The notes: generated by a model not told the origin, from the letters alone. 64,000 nt of DNA from Phascolarctobacterium_A succinatutens_B (GCF_958453765.1 NZ_CAUDZA010000007.1:1-64000); one strand, 5' to 3'. Shown: positions 26,586 through 35,135, counted from the stretch's first letter. Translations and numbers: made by a program.

Positions 26586-28097
26586 TTATTTAGGATAGTT
26601 GCTGTTGGAGTTTTCTTTCAGCATAACGTCATGTGCGCCGCCTTCAACCAAGCTGGTTGCGGAAACCAGAGTCAGCTTAGCCTTCTCCTGCAGCTCGCGG
26701 ATGTTCAGAGCACCACAGTTGCACATGGTGGAACGAACCTTTGCCAAAGTCAGGTTTACGTTATCCTTCAGGCTGCCTGCGTACGGAACGTAGGAGTCAA
26801 CGCCTTCTTCGAAGGACAGCTTAGCTGCGCCGCCCATGTCATAACGTTGCCAGTTACGTGCACGGCTGGAACCTTCGCCCCAGTATTCCTTCATGTAGGT
26901 GCCGTTAATGTTAACCTTGTTGGTCGGGCTTTCGTCGAAACGAGCGAAGTAACGGCCCAGCATCATGAAGTCAGCGCCCATAGCCAGAGCCAGAGTCATG
27001 TGGTAATCATAAACGATACCACCGTCGGAGCATACAGGAATGTATACGCCGGTTTCTTCGAAGTATTCGTCACGAGCCTTGCAAACATCAATCAGAGCAG
27101 TTGCCTGGCCACGGCCGATACCTTTTTGTTCACGGGTAATGCAGATAGAACCGCCGCCGATACCAACTTTAATAAAGTCAGCGCCAGCCTCAGCCAGGAA
27201 GCGGAAGCCTTCAGCGTCTACTACGTTGCCTGCACCAACCTTAACGCTGTCACCGTAGTGCTCACGGATCCAGTCCAGAGTGATTTTCTGCCATGCGCTG
27301 TAGCCTTCGGAAGAGTCAATGCAGAGCACGTCTACGCCTGCATCAATTAATGCGGGAACACGCTCAGCATAGTCGCGGGTGTTGATACCTGCGCCGACGA
27401 TGTGGCGTTTTTTGCTGTCCAGCAGCTCTAACGGATATTCCTTATGAGTTGCATAGTCTTTACGGAATACCATGTACAGCATACGGCCGTCATCATCAAC
27501 GATAGGCAGAGTGTTGAGTTTTTTCTCCCAGATGATATCGTTAGCCTGTTGCAGGGTGGTATCTTTCGGAGCGTAAACCATTTTGTCAATCGGAGTCATG
27601 AAGTCACGAACCTTAGCATCCATAGACATACGGCTCGGACGATAGTCACGGCTGGTAACAATGCCTTCCAGCTTGCCGTTAGCGGTACCATCGCTGGTAA
27701 CAGCAACAGTGGAGTGACCGGTGCGTTCCTTCAGTGCCAGGATGTCAGCCAGAGTGCTGTCCGGACGGATATTGGAGTCGCTGCTTACAAAGCCTGCGCG
27801 ATAGCCTTTAACACGAGCAACCATAGCAGCTTCATCCTCTACGGATTGAGAACCATAGATGAAAGAAACGCCGCCCTCTTTGGAAAGAGCTACAGCCAGC
27901 TTTTCTCCGGAAACAGCCTGCATGATAGCAGAAACCATCGGGATGTTCATAGTAATTGCCGGTTCTTCACCTTTTTTGTATTTAACCAGCGGCGTACGCA
28001 GGTCTACATTGGCGGGGATACATTTTTCGGAGGAATAACCGGGAACTAACAGGTACTCACTAAATGTGTGAGCAGGTTCATCATAATAAAAAGCCAT
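26586..28097 (-). CDS. guaB: IMP dehydrogenase
   Basis: The 503-residue enzyme oxidises IMP to XMP, the committed step to GMP. A CBS-pair insertion (about residues 100-220) interrupts the TIM barrel. The catalytic Cys lies in GIGGGSICITREQKGIGRGQ (near residue 317), and SDGGIVYDYHM and GADFMMLGRYFA follow. The start follows AAAGGATG. It is 122 bases behind purD and probably has its own promoter. Confidence 0.95.
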   Translation of the reverse strand: MAFYYDEPAHTFSEYLLVPGYSSEKCIPANVDLRTPLVKYKKGEEPAITMNIPMVSAIMQAVSGEKLAVALSKEGGVSFIYGSQSVEDEAAMVARVKGYRAGFVSSDSNIRPDSTLADILALKERTGHSTVAVTSDGTANGKLEGIVTSRDYRPSRMSMDAKVRDFMTPIDKMVYAPKDTTLQQANDIIWEKKLNTLPIVDDDGRMLYMVFRKDYATHKEYPLELLDSKKRHIVGAGINTRDYAERVPALIDAGVDVLCIDSSEGYSAWQKITLDWIREHYGDSVKVGAGNVVDAEGFRFLAEAGADFIKVGIGGGSICITREQKGIGRGQATALIDVCKARDEYFEETGVYIPVCSDGGIVYDYHMTLALAMGADFMMLGRYFARFDESPTNKVNINGTYMKEYWGEGSSRARNWQRYDMGGAAKLSFEEGVDSYVPYAGSLKDNVNLTLAKVRSTMCNCGALNIRELQEKAKLTLVSATSLVEGGAHDVMLKENSNSNYPK

Positions 28098-28219
28098 TCT
28101 TTCATCATCCTTTTCTTAATAATTTTTTTGTTTACCACAGCCAAAGCAACTGTTAATCATGTAACATAATTACTTGAAAAAATTGCCTTTCTGCGGTCCG
28201 AGTAGGTATTTTATCTATT

Positions 28220-29497
28220 TTACCTCTTTAAGGCTCTCCATGCAATATCTTTTCTGCAAAAAGCGCCATTAAAATTAATTTTTTCTACAGCAGTATATGC
28301 GCGGTCACGTGCAGCCTTGATATTTGCGTCTACGGCAGTTACACCAAGCACACGTCCGCCGTTGGTAAGAACCTTAGCGCCGTCAGCCTTTGTACCTGCG
28401 TGGAATACAACAACGTCTTTATCTGCAGCAGCGTCAGCCAGACCGGTAATTTCCATGCCCTTAGCATAGCTTTCGGGATAACCGCCGGAAGCCATTACTA
28501 CGCATACAGCAGCCTTGTCGTACCAGCCGAAATCTACCTGATCCAGAGTACCGGTAGCGCAGGCCAGCATAATTTCAGCCAAATCACCGTCCAGCAGCGG
28601 CAGTACTACCTGAGTTTCGGGGTCACCAAAGCGGCAGTTGAATTCTACAACCTTCACGCTGTCGCCCTTAATCATCAGGCCAGCATAGAGACAGCCCTGA
28701 TAAGGCATGCCTTCCGCTGCCATGGCAGCGATAACGGGCTTCAGAATCAGCTCAGTTGCTTTTAAACGCAGCACGTCGGTCATAACTGGAGCAGGAGCAT
28801 AGGTGCCCATACCGCCGGTATTAGGACCTTCGTCACCGTCAAATACGCGCTTGTGGTCCTGAGAAGCAATCATCGGCACAATTGTTTTGCCGTCGGTAAA
28901 TGCCAGGAGAGAAGCCTCCTCGCCTTCCATGTATTCTTCCAGAACGAGGCGTGCGCCTGCATTGCCGAATTTATGGTCAGCCATCATTTCGTCGATAGCG
29001 TCAAGTGCTTCCTGCTTAGTCATAGCAACGACAACACCCTTGCCTGCAGCAAGACCGTCAGCCTTAACTACGATAGGTGCGCCCTTTTCTTCAACGTAAG
29101 CCTTAGCGGTTTCAATATCCTCGCAAATTTTGAAGAAAGCGGTAGGAATATTGTATTTTGCCATCAGCTCTTTGGAAAATGCCTTGGAACCTTCCAGCTG
29201 CGCTGCAGCCTTAGAAGGACCGAACACCGGCAGACCGCGGCGTTTGCAAACGTCCGCAAGACCTGCAACAAGCGGTGCTTCCGGACCTACAACAGTCAGG
29301 TCAATGCTTTTTTCCTCAGCGTAATCTGCTACGCCCTCCAGATTCTCAACATCCAGAGCGATGCATTCGCATTTAGGCAGCAGTGCCATGCCCGGGTTGC
29401 CGGGAGCAGCATAAATTTTTTCAACCTTAGGGCTTTGCGCCAGCTTCCACGCTAAAGCGTGCTCGCGGCCGCCGCCGCCGATTAATAAAATATTCAT
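28220..29497 (-). CDS. purD: Phosphoribosylamine-glycine ligase
   Basis: The 425-residue ATP-grasp enzyme joins glycine to phosphoribosylamine, step 2 of purine synthesis. It opens MNILLIGGGGREHALAWKL, and GPNTGGMGTYAP and VEFNCRFGDPETQVVLP are diagnostic. It starts two bases after the purH-like gene behind GGAG. Confidence 0.97.
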   Translation of the reverse strand: MNILLIGGGGREHALAWKLAQSPKVEKIYAAPGNPGMALLPKCECIALDVENLEGVADYAEEKSIDLTVVGPEAPLVAGLADVCKRRGLPVFGPSKAAAQLEGSKAFSKELMAKYNIPTAFFKICEDIETAKAYVEEKGAPIVVKADGLAAGKGVVVAMTKQEALDAIDEMMADHKFGNAGARLVLEEYMEGEEASLLAFTDGKTIVPMIASQDHKRVFDGDEGPNTGGMGTYAPAPVMTDVLRLKATELILKPVIAAMAAEGMPYQGCLYAGLMIKGDSVKVVEFNCRFGDPETQVVLPLLDGDLAEIMLACATGTLDQVDFGWYDKAAVCVVMASGGYPESYAKGMEITGLADAAADKDVVVFHAGTKADGAKVLTNGGRVLGVTAVDANIKAARDRAYTAVEKINFNGAFCRKDIAWRALKR

Positions 29498-29499
29498 GG

Positions 29500-30093
29500 T
29501 TATTTCTCCAGTTGCTTCTTCAGATATTCGCTGATCATTGCATCGTATTCAGCAGTATGAGTGAAGGCTTCCAATGCCAGCTCCTTACGGGTGCGTGCAT
29601 CAACGTCGCCTTCTTTAGCGAGCATTTCCATTAAGCCGGCATAACGGCTAGGATAGGTTACGATAACAACGTCCTTGAAGTTTTTAGCGCTGGCACGTAC
29701 CATTGCCGGACCGCCGATATCAATGTTTTCAATTGCCTCATCCTCGGTTACGCCGGGTTTGGCAACAGTTTCACGGAAGGGATAGAGGTTAACAACAACC
29801 AGGTCAATCGGAGTGATGTCATGCTCAGCCAAAGCCTTCATATGCTCCGGATTGCTGCGTACAGCCAGGATTGCGCCATGAATTTTCGGATTCAGAGTTT
29901 TTACACGGCCATCCATGATTTCCGGGAAGCCGGTTACATCACTTACATAGGTTACAGGAATGCCTGCTTCCTTAATAGCCTTCATAGTGCCGCCGGTAGA
30001 AATAATTTCTACACCGTTGTCACTCAGGAATTTTGCCAGCTCTACAATGCCGGTTTTATCACTAACGCTTAATAATGCTCTTTTAATTTTCAT
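29500..30093 (-). CDS. purH: Stand-alone IMP cyclohydrolase (N-terminal half of PurH)
   Basis: The 197-residue product matches only the MGS-like cyclohydrolase domain of PurH: RALLSVSDKTGIVELAKFL, ISTGGTMKAI, GRVKTLNPKIHGAIL and ENIDIGGPAMVRASAKN. The usual protein is about 510 residues and carries the AICAR transformylase domain at the C-terminus. Here the chain ends cleanly at EYLKKQLEK and purD follows at once, with no leftover transformylase sequence. The formyl transfer must come from another gene outside the window. It overlaps purN by four bases. Confidence 0.92.
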   Translation of the reverse strand: MKIKRALLSVSDKTGIVELAKFLSDNGVEIISTGGTMKAIKEAGIPVTYVSDVTGFPEIMDGRVKTLNPKIHGAILAVRSNPEHMKALAEHDITPIDLVVVNLYPFRETVAKPGVTEDEAIENIDIGGPAMVRASAKNFKDVVIVTYPSRYAGLMEMLAKEGDVDARTRKELALEAFTHTAEYDAMISEYLKKQLEK

Positions 30094-30695
30094 GCTTTAA
30101 CCTTTACCTTTCTGCCTTCGATTGTCAGCTTTCCTTCTGCCCAAAGCTTTAAAGCCTCCGGCATTGCGATATGCTCCTGCACCAGAATACGGTCAGCCAA
30201 AGTATCCTCGGTGTCGTCGTCCATAACAGGAACAACCTTCTGCAGGATAATCGGGCCGCTGTCAGTGCCTGCATCGACAAAATGAACGGTGCAGCCGCTG
30301 AATTTTACACCGTAGTCCACAGCCTGCTTCTGGCCGTGCAGACCGGGGAAGCTCGGGAGCAGCGCCGGATGAATGTTAATAATTTTATGCTGCCATTTAT
30401 TTACGAAATCAGCGCTCAGAATACGCATGAAGCCTGCGAGAACTACCAGCTCACAGCCCTCTGCCTCCAGAGCAGCGTTGATTTTTGCTTCAAATTCTTC
30501 TTTGGAAGCGCAAGCCTTACGCTCTACGGCAACGGTTTTGATATCGGCCTTTTGCGCACGTTCCAAAGCAAAAGCATCAGGCTTATCGCTGATTACAACC
30601 GCGATTTCCAGCGGCAGATAGCCATCAGCGATACGGTCCATAATTGCCTGCAGATTACTGCCGCGACCGCTTACAAGTACGCCGATTTTATGCAC
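30090..30695 (-). CDS. purN: Phosphoribosylglycinamide formyltransferase
   Basis: The 201-residue enzyme uses 10-formyl-THF for step 3 of purine synthesis. The opening IGVLVSGRGSNLQAI, the active-site region HPALLPSFPGLHG and the catalytic Asp segment VHFVDAGTDSGPII are present. It overlaps purM by eight bases and purH by four. Confidence 0.97.
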   Translation of the reverse strand: MHKIGVLVSGRGSNLQAIMDRIADGYLPLEIAVVISDKPDAFALERAQKADIKTVAVERKACASKEEFEAKINAALEAEGCELVVLAGFMRILSADFVNKWQHKIINIHPALLPSFPGLHGQKQAVDYGVKFSGCTVHFVDAGTDSGPIILQKVVPVMDDDTEDTLADRILVQEHIAMPEALKLWAEGKLTIEGRKVKVKA

Positions 30696-31749
30696 CGAAA
30701 ACGCCGCCTTTCATAATCGTTTCTTTGTGTCCGGGAACAACCTTGCCCAGCTCATAGAAGGTTTCGCCCTCAGCCTTCAGGTGAGCGCGTACAGCGTCAG
30801 CCTCAGACGGGTCAACAACCAATACCATGCCTACGCCCATGTTGAAGGTGCGGTACATTTCAGCCCAAGGTACATTGCCCCATTCCTGCAGCTTTTTGAA
30901 GACAACAGGAACTTCCCAAGCCTCGGCATTTACCTCAGCATCGCAATCTTCGGGCAGAATGCGGGGAATATTATCATAGAAGCCGCCGCCGGTGATGTGC
31001 ACCATGCCGTGCAGGTCGAATTTCTCAATCAGCGGCAGGCAGGTTTTCGGATACAGACGAGTCGGAGTCAGCAGCTTTTCGCCCAAGGTACAGCCAAATT
31101 CCGGTACTTCGGTATCCATAGTATAACCCATAGCCTCGAAGCAGATTTTACGCACGAGGGAGAAGCCGTTGGAATGCACACCGCTGGAGGGCAGGCCCAA
31201 AAGCACGTCACCGGCCTTAACCTTATCGCCGGTAATCATCTTGCTCTTATCAACAACGCCAACACAGAAGCCTGCAATATCGTATTCGCCTTTGGAGTAG
31301 AAGCCGGCCATTTCGGCAGTTTCGCCGCCGATTAAAGCGCAGCCGCTTTCCTTGCAGGCATTGGCAACACCCTTAACAATGTTGGCAACCTTTTGGGAAT
31401 CAACCTTATCTACTGCAATATAATCCAGGAAGAACAAGGGCTCTGCGCCTTGTACCAGAATATCGTTAACGCACATTGCTACAGCGTCCTGGCCGATAGT
31501 ATCATGCTTATCAGCCATGAAAGCCAGCTTCAGCTTAGTGCCTACGCCGTCAGTACCGCTGACAAGCACAGGCTCCTTGTATTTGCCGCTGTTTAAAGCA
31601 AACAGGCCGCCGAAACCGCCCAGATCACCGATAACCTCAGGTCTGTAGGTAGCACGCACGCTGTCCTTCATTAATTCTACTGCTTTATTACCAGCATCAA
31701 TATCTACACCGGCATCAGCATAAGTAAGTTGTTTCTTTTCCTCGCTCAT
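30688..31749 (-). CDS. purM: Phosphoribosylformylglycinamidine cyclo-ligase
   Basis: The 353-residue AIR synthetase makes aminoimidazole ribotide. The motifs TYADAGVDIDAGNK, SGTDGVGTKLKLAF, LIGGETAEMAGFY and HITGGGFYDNIPRIL are diagnostic. The start follows AGGAGG, 14 bases behind purF. Confidence 0.97.
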   Translation of the reverse strand: MSEEKKQLTYADAGVDIDAGNKAVELMKDSVRATYRPEVIGDLGGFGGLFALNSGKYKEPVLVSGTDGVGTKLKLAFMADKHDTIGQDAVAMCVNDILVQGAEPLFFLDYIAVDKVDSQKVANIVKGVANACKESGCALIGGETAEMAGFYSKGEYDIAGFCVGVVDKSKMITGDKVKAGDVLLGLPSSGVHSNGFSLVRKICFEAMGYTMDTEVPEFGCTLGEKLLTPTRLYPKTCLPLIEKFDLHGMVHITGGGFYDNIPRILPEDCDAEVNAEAWEVPVVFKKLQEWGNVPWAEMYRTFNMGVGMVLVVDPSEADAVRAHLKAEGETFYELGKVVPGHKETIMKGGVFGA

Positions 31750-31763
31750 GAGCCTTCCTCCTG

Positions 31764-33209
31764 TTATTCAATAATGCTTTCAGGTTCTGCTTTTATTACA
31801 CTATCTGCGTTATCGGGATATTTAGCGCTGAAGCAGGCACAGCACAAACCATCTGGATCAATTTTATCAATAGCACGTTTCATGCCATCCAGAGAAATAT
31901 AATGCAGACTGTCTGCCCCAATATAACGGCAGATTTCATTTTCCGTGCAACGTGCCGCAATCAGCTCCTTGCGCTCGGAGGTATCAATACCATAGTAGCA
32001 GCTGTCTGTTACCGGGGGAGAAGAAATGCATACATGCACCTCACGTGCGCCTGCCTCCTTCAGCAGTTTAACAATCTTGCCGCTGGTAGTGCCGCGAACG
32101 ATGGAGTCATCGACCATGACAACAGATTTGCCTTCTACAACGCTGCGTACCGGATTCAGCTTCAGACGTACTGCATTAGCACGTTGCTTTTGCGTCGGCT
32201 GAATAAAGGTACGGCCTACATAACGGTTTTTGGTAAGACCTTCCAGGAAGGGGACACCGGCCTCCATAGCATAGCCGATTGCCGCCGGAGTACCGCTGTC
32301 AGGAACGGATATAACGATATCCGGATGAATATCAGGCGTTTCCTTAGCCAGCTCGCGTCCCATCTGGATACGTGCATCATATACAGACTGGTTGTCGATG
32401 ATACTGTCATTACGAGCAAAGTAAACATATTCAAAAATGCAGTGCGCAGGCTTTGCCGGTTTGTTTTCAGCCCACATCATGCTGCGCGGCTCGGAGTTAT
32501 CGCTGTCGATAATAATCATTTCGCCGGGCTTAACATCGCGTACCAGCTCTGCACCAACCAGGTCAAAGGCACAGGATTCGGAAGCAACGCACCAGCCGTT
32601 TTCCATCTTGCCGAGTACCAGCGGACGGAAGCCGTATGGATCGCGTACTGCGATAATTTTGTTATCAGTCAACAGCAGAATAGCAAAAGCGCCCTTAATC
32701 TGGTTAACAGCCTCTGCTACACGCTCTTCAATAGTCGGACGTGCACTGTAGGCAATCAAGTTCAATACAACCTCACTGTCAACAGTAGTATTAAATACTG
32801 CGCCTTCCTTAGCCAGGTTAGCACGCAGCTGACCGGCATTAGTCAGGTTACCGTTGTGGCTCAGCGCAAGGTTACCGCCGTCAAAATAAACCTTCAGCGG
32901 CTGAATGTTATACGGCATGCTGGCACCGGTGGTGGAATAACGTACGTGGCCGATAGCCGCATAGCCCTGCAAATCAGCAACGCCATCTTTAAAGACATCG
33001 GCAACCAGACCCATGCCCTTTTTAATTTTCATGCGCTCGCCATCAGTTACAACAATACCGGTACTTTCCTGGCCACGATGCTGCAGCGCATACAGTCCCC
33101 AATAGGTGTTGAGTGCTACATCCTCATTATGGCTGAAGATACCAAAGACACCGCACTCCTCATGCAGCTTGTCCTCGCTAAAATTTTGCTCCTCGAAAAT
33201 CTGCTCCAC
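31764..33209 (-). CDS. purF: Amidophosphoribosyltransferase
   Basis: The 481-residue enzyme commits PRPP to purine synthesis. The N-terminal glutaminase nucleophile is the Cys of LHEECGVFGIF (near residue 19), after a short propeptide as in the B. subtilis type. The PRPP site is VVMVDDSIVRGTTS, and C-terminal Cys residues (DGLCCACF) fit the iron-sulfur form. It starts at a GTG behind AAGGAG, just after a heptamer-repeat spacer. Confidence 0.96.
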   Translation of the reverse strand: MEQIFEEQNFSEDKLHEECGVFGIFSHNEDVALNTYWGLYALQHRGQESTGIVVTDGERMKIKKGMGLVADVFKDGVADLQGYAAIGHVRYSTTGASMPYNIQPLKVYFDGGNLALSHNGNLTNAGQLRANLAKEGAVFNTTVDSEVVLNLIAYSARPTIEERVAEAVNQIKGAFAILLLTDNKIIAVRDPYGFRPLVLGKMENGWCVASESCAFDLVGAELVRDVKPGEMIIIDSDNSEPRSMMWAENKPAKPAHCIFEYVYFARNDSIIDNQSVYDARIQMGRELAKETPDIHPDIVISVPDSGTPAAIGYAMEAGVPFLEGLTKNRYVGRTFIQPTQKQRANAVRLKLNPVRSVVEGKSVVMVDDSIVRGTTSGKIVKLLKEAGAREVHVCISSPPVTDSCYYGIDTSERKELIAARCTENEICRYIGADSLHYISLDGMKRAIDKIDPDGLCCACFSAKYPDNADSVIKAEPESIIE

Positions 33210-33221
33210 AATTTTTCTCCT

Positions 33222-33341
33222 TAATTTTAGTTTTTAGTTATCAATTGTCAGTTATTAGTGGTTAGTTATAAGTGATCAGTAATTAGTTATTAATGTTTAG
33301 CAGTCAGTTTCTATTCACTATCCACTACTCACTATTCACTA
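33222..33341. repeat. Degenerate heptamer tandem repeat between purE and purF
   Basis: Read on the minus strand, about 16 imperfect 7-bp units follow each other: first TGAATAG-type units (TGAATAG, TGAGTAG, TGGATAG, TGAATAG), then ATAACTA-type units (ATAACTA, ATTACTG, ATCACTT, ATAACTA, ACCACTA, ATAACTG). It fills the whole purE-purF gap and has no coding potential. Confidence 0.75.
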
Positions 33342-33863
33342 TTACAGGTGTAAGTCCTTGAACTCCTGCGCAGGAACGCCACGCATGGAAGCCAGTTTTT
33401 CACCCTTAGCTCTTACTTCTTCACGCATTGTTGCACGATGCTCTGCCAGTTTTTCTACCAGCTCCGGATATTTGACGGAAAGAATCTGAATCGCGAACAA
33501 TGCAGCATTCTTAGCACCATTGATAGCCATCGTTGCAACAGGTACACCGGAAGGCATCTGTACAAAGCTCAGCAGTGCATCCATACCGGCCAACGGTGTT
33601 GCGTTAATAGGAATACCGATGACAGGAACAGTAGTAAAGGCAGCGATGAAACCACCCAGATGAGCAGCTGCGCCGGCTGCGGCAATAATTACCTCTACGC
33701 CACGGTCACGGGCACCCTTAGCAAAGTTCTGTACTACGTCCGGAGTACGGTGAGCGGAAGCAACTACTACTTCAGTTTCAACGCCAAACTCCTTCAGAGT
33801 TTTTTCTGCAGCCTCAAGTACAGGCCAGTCAGAATTACTACCCATGATAATTGCAACTTTCAT
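33342..33863 (-). CDS. purE: N5-carboxyaminoimidazole ribonucleotide mutase
   Basis: The 173-residue class I PurE opens with IIMGSNSDWPV and has VVASAHRTPD and AAGAAAHLGGFIAAFTTVPVIG. Class I enzymes use N5-CAIR made by PurK, which is not in this window. It is the first gene of the pur cluster and follows GGGAGGT. Confidence 0.97.
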   Translation of the reverse strand: MKVAIIMGSNSDWPVLEAAEKTLKEFGVETEVVVASAHRTPDVVQNFAKGARDRGVEVIIAAAGAAAHLGGFIAAFTTVPVIGIPINATPLAGMDALLSFVQMPSGVPVATMAINGAKNAALFAIQILSVKYPELVEKLAEHRATMREEVRAKGEKLASMRGVPAQEFKDLHL

Positions 33864-34013
33864 TGAAATCTACCTCCCAAAAATTACTTGTAGAAACAAT
33901 AAAACCCAAGCAGAAAGCTGTTCAGTTTCGAAATCCTGTGCAAAATCTAACCCGGGTTCTCAATCACTTAAATAATTCACTTTAATTATACCAATCCAAC
34001 GCGTAAACGTCAA
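33864..34013 (-). promoter_or_regulatory. pur cluster promoter and leader
   Basis: On the minus strand TTGACG (34008-34013) and TATAAT (33985-33990) are 17 bases apart, giving a leader of about 115 nt. In the leader, AACCC can pair either with the adjacent GGGTT or with the later GGGTTTT, so two folds are possible. It does not match the purine, ZTP or THF riboswitch signatures I know. Confidence 0.65.
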
Positions 34014-34075
34014 ATAAACTGTGAACTTTTTAACAGTTTTTTAGAAAATCGTTCGGAAAAACTTCAGAGCAAAGG

Positions 34076-34120
34076 AAAAGCACCCTCCGCCGCCGCTTTC
34101 ACGGCAGCAGAGAGTGCGCG
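34076..34120 (-). terminator. Terminator of the PBECR4-like gene (copy A of a duplicated hairpin)
   Basis: On the minus strand GCACTCTCTGCTGCCG and CGGCGGCGGAGGGTGC pair around TGAAAG, followed by TTTTC. Nearly the same hairpin stands at 36275-36316 behind clpB. Confidence 0.85.
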
Positions 34121-34127
34121 AAAATCT

Positions 34128-34730
34128 CTATATTCCAGCGTACTTATTATGCCTATATAATTCGACGCTGCTAACTAAACCTTTACTAACAACTTTCTTC
34201 TCTTTCAACAACACAGTATATTGAGTCTGTCTCGTGCTGTAATCATACGCAGTTTCTTGAAATATAGAATTCATACAATATTTCTTGTCTGTTCTCACAA
34301 AGAAAGAAAATACTATGGGTTCATTGGCAAGCATCCCTTTTGCTAAATAATCAGCTGTTATTCTTGTAGCAAATGCAACCCTGTTCTTATCATAAGAATA
34401 AAATTTCGTTTCCTGAGCATCTATAACCTGTTCTAAAATTTTCAAGGAATATAAGCGTTCTTCTAATATCGAAAAATTTTTATCACTTGCAATCACATCA
34501 CTTGTAACTGTTCCGTTGAGAATATGCTCTAATATCCACGTACTAGTCCGTTGCTGAAACGAGTATCTTTGCTTTAGTTTATGAAAGCCAGCTAAATGAT
34601 AAAAGTTTTCTGGCATAAAAACGATATTCAAATCAAAAGTATTACCCTTTCTACCCAAAACAATATGATACTCAACTGCTATCAAATTTTTATATGCCTG
34701 AGCCGCCATCAATAAAATATCTCGTCCCAT
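34128..34730 (-). CDS. PBECR4-like nuclease-fold toxin domain protein
   Basis: The 200-residue AT-rich gene starts MGRDILLMAAQ behind AAAGGGG. The segment EYHIVLGRKGNTFDLNIVF followed by FYHLAGFHKLK resembles the PBECR4 family (BECR-fold RNases seen in phages and mobile elements). The remaining sequence has Arg, His and Tyr residues suitable for such a site, but I cannot name the catalytic set. Codon use and AT content differ from the neighbours. A promoter, a 200-nt segment and a hairpin lie upstream. Its role may be toxin or phage-related nuclease. Confidence 0.6.
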   Translation of the reverse strand: MGRDILLMAAQAYKNLIAVEYHIVLGRKGNTFDLNIVFMPENFYHLAGFHKLKQRYSFQQRTSTWILEHILNGTVTSDVIASDKNFSILEERLYSLKILEQVIDAQETKFYSYDKNRVAFATRITADYLAKGMLANEPIVFSFFVRTDKKYCMNSIFQETAYDYSTRQTQYTVLLKEKKVVSKGLVSSVELYRHNKYAGI

Positions 34731-34745
34731 AAATCCCCTTTCTTA

Positions 34746-34796
34746 AATAAGCAAAATGGACACTACCGAGAAAATAGTGTCCATCTGCATTTTGCT
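34746..34796 (-). promoter_or_regulatory. Hairpin just upstream of the PBECR4-like gene
   Basis: On the minus strand AGCAAAAT and GGACACTA arms pair with TAGTGTCC and ATTTTGCT, with one asymmetric bulge. It lies between the upstream promoter and the ribosome site at 34731-34744, where it could act as a partial terminator or attenuator. No clear U-run follows. Confidence 0.5.
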
Positions 34797-34945
34797 ATTT
34801 TTATGTCTGCACACGAACGTACATAAGTCAGGTTGAGGTTTCTATAGCAAAACCCTACATAAAGCTCCTCCAAGTCCCGCATCCTGACACGCTTCTTGGC
34901 ATCACCACTTATACTGACACACTCCGTTGCCAGTTCTCTATTCAT
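34763..34945 (-). CDS. Doubtful 60-residue ORF upstream of the nuclease gene
   Basis: The reading MNRELATECVSISG to CRWTLFSR is rich in Cys, Tyr and Arg and looks protein-like, but its first ATG has no ribosome site. A promoter (TTGACA 34969-34974, TAAGAT 34946-34951, 17-base spacer) would start RNA inside the ORF near 34939, leaving only a later Met (codon 22) as a start. Its 3' end runs into the hairpin at 34746-34796. It may be a small protein, a decayed gene, or part of a regulatory RNA. Confidence 0.35.
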   Translation of the reverse strand: MNRELATECVSISGDAKKRVRMRDLEELYVGFCYRNLNLTYVRSCADIKIAKCRWTLFSR

Positions 34946-34974
34946 ATCTTACTATACATAACTGAACTTGTCAA
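34946..34974 (-). promoter_or_regulatory. Promoter of the PBECR4-like unit
   Basis: TTGACA and TAAGAT with a 17-base spacer on the minus strand, just inside the accessory insert. Confidence 0.6.
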
Positions 34975-34987
34975 ATTTTTCTTTCCC

Positions 34988-35080
34988 TACTTCTCCACCA
35001 ACACCTTATACATTTTCATCAGCTCTGCTACGCACGTCGCTTCGCTGTTAAGCCTGCCCCCAAAGCCATACGCTTCCATG
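34988..35080 (-). pseudogene. Possible coding remnant
   Basis: A minus-strand frame reads MEAYGFGGRLNSEA through VAELMKMYKVLVEK and stops. It is GC-richer than the insert around it, has no ribosome site, and may be the tail of a lost gene. I do not recognise it. Confidence 0.25.
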
Positions 35081-35135
35081 ACAGTTATGTACTTCGCTAT
35101 GTTTAGTACATTTATGTATTACACATTGAATATTC

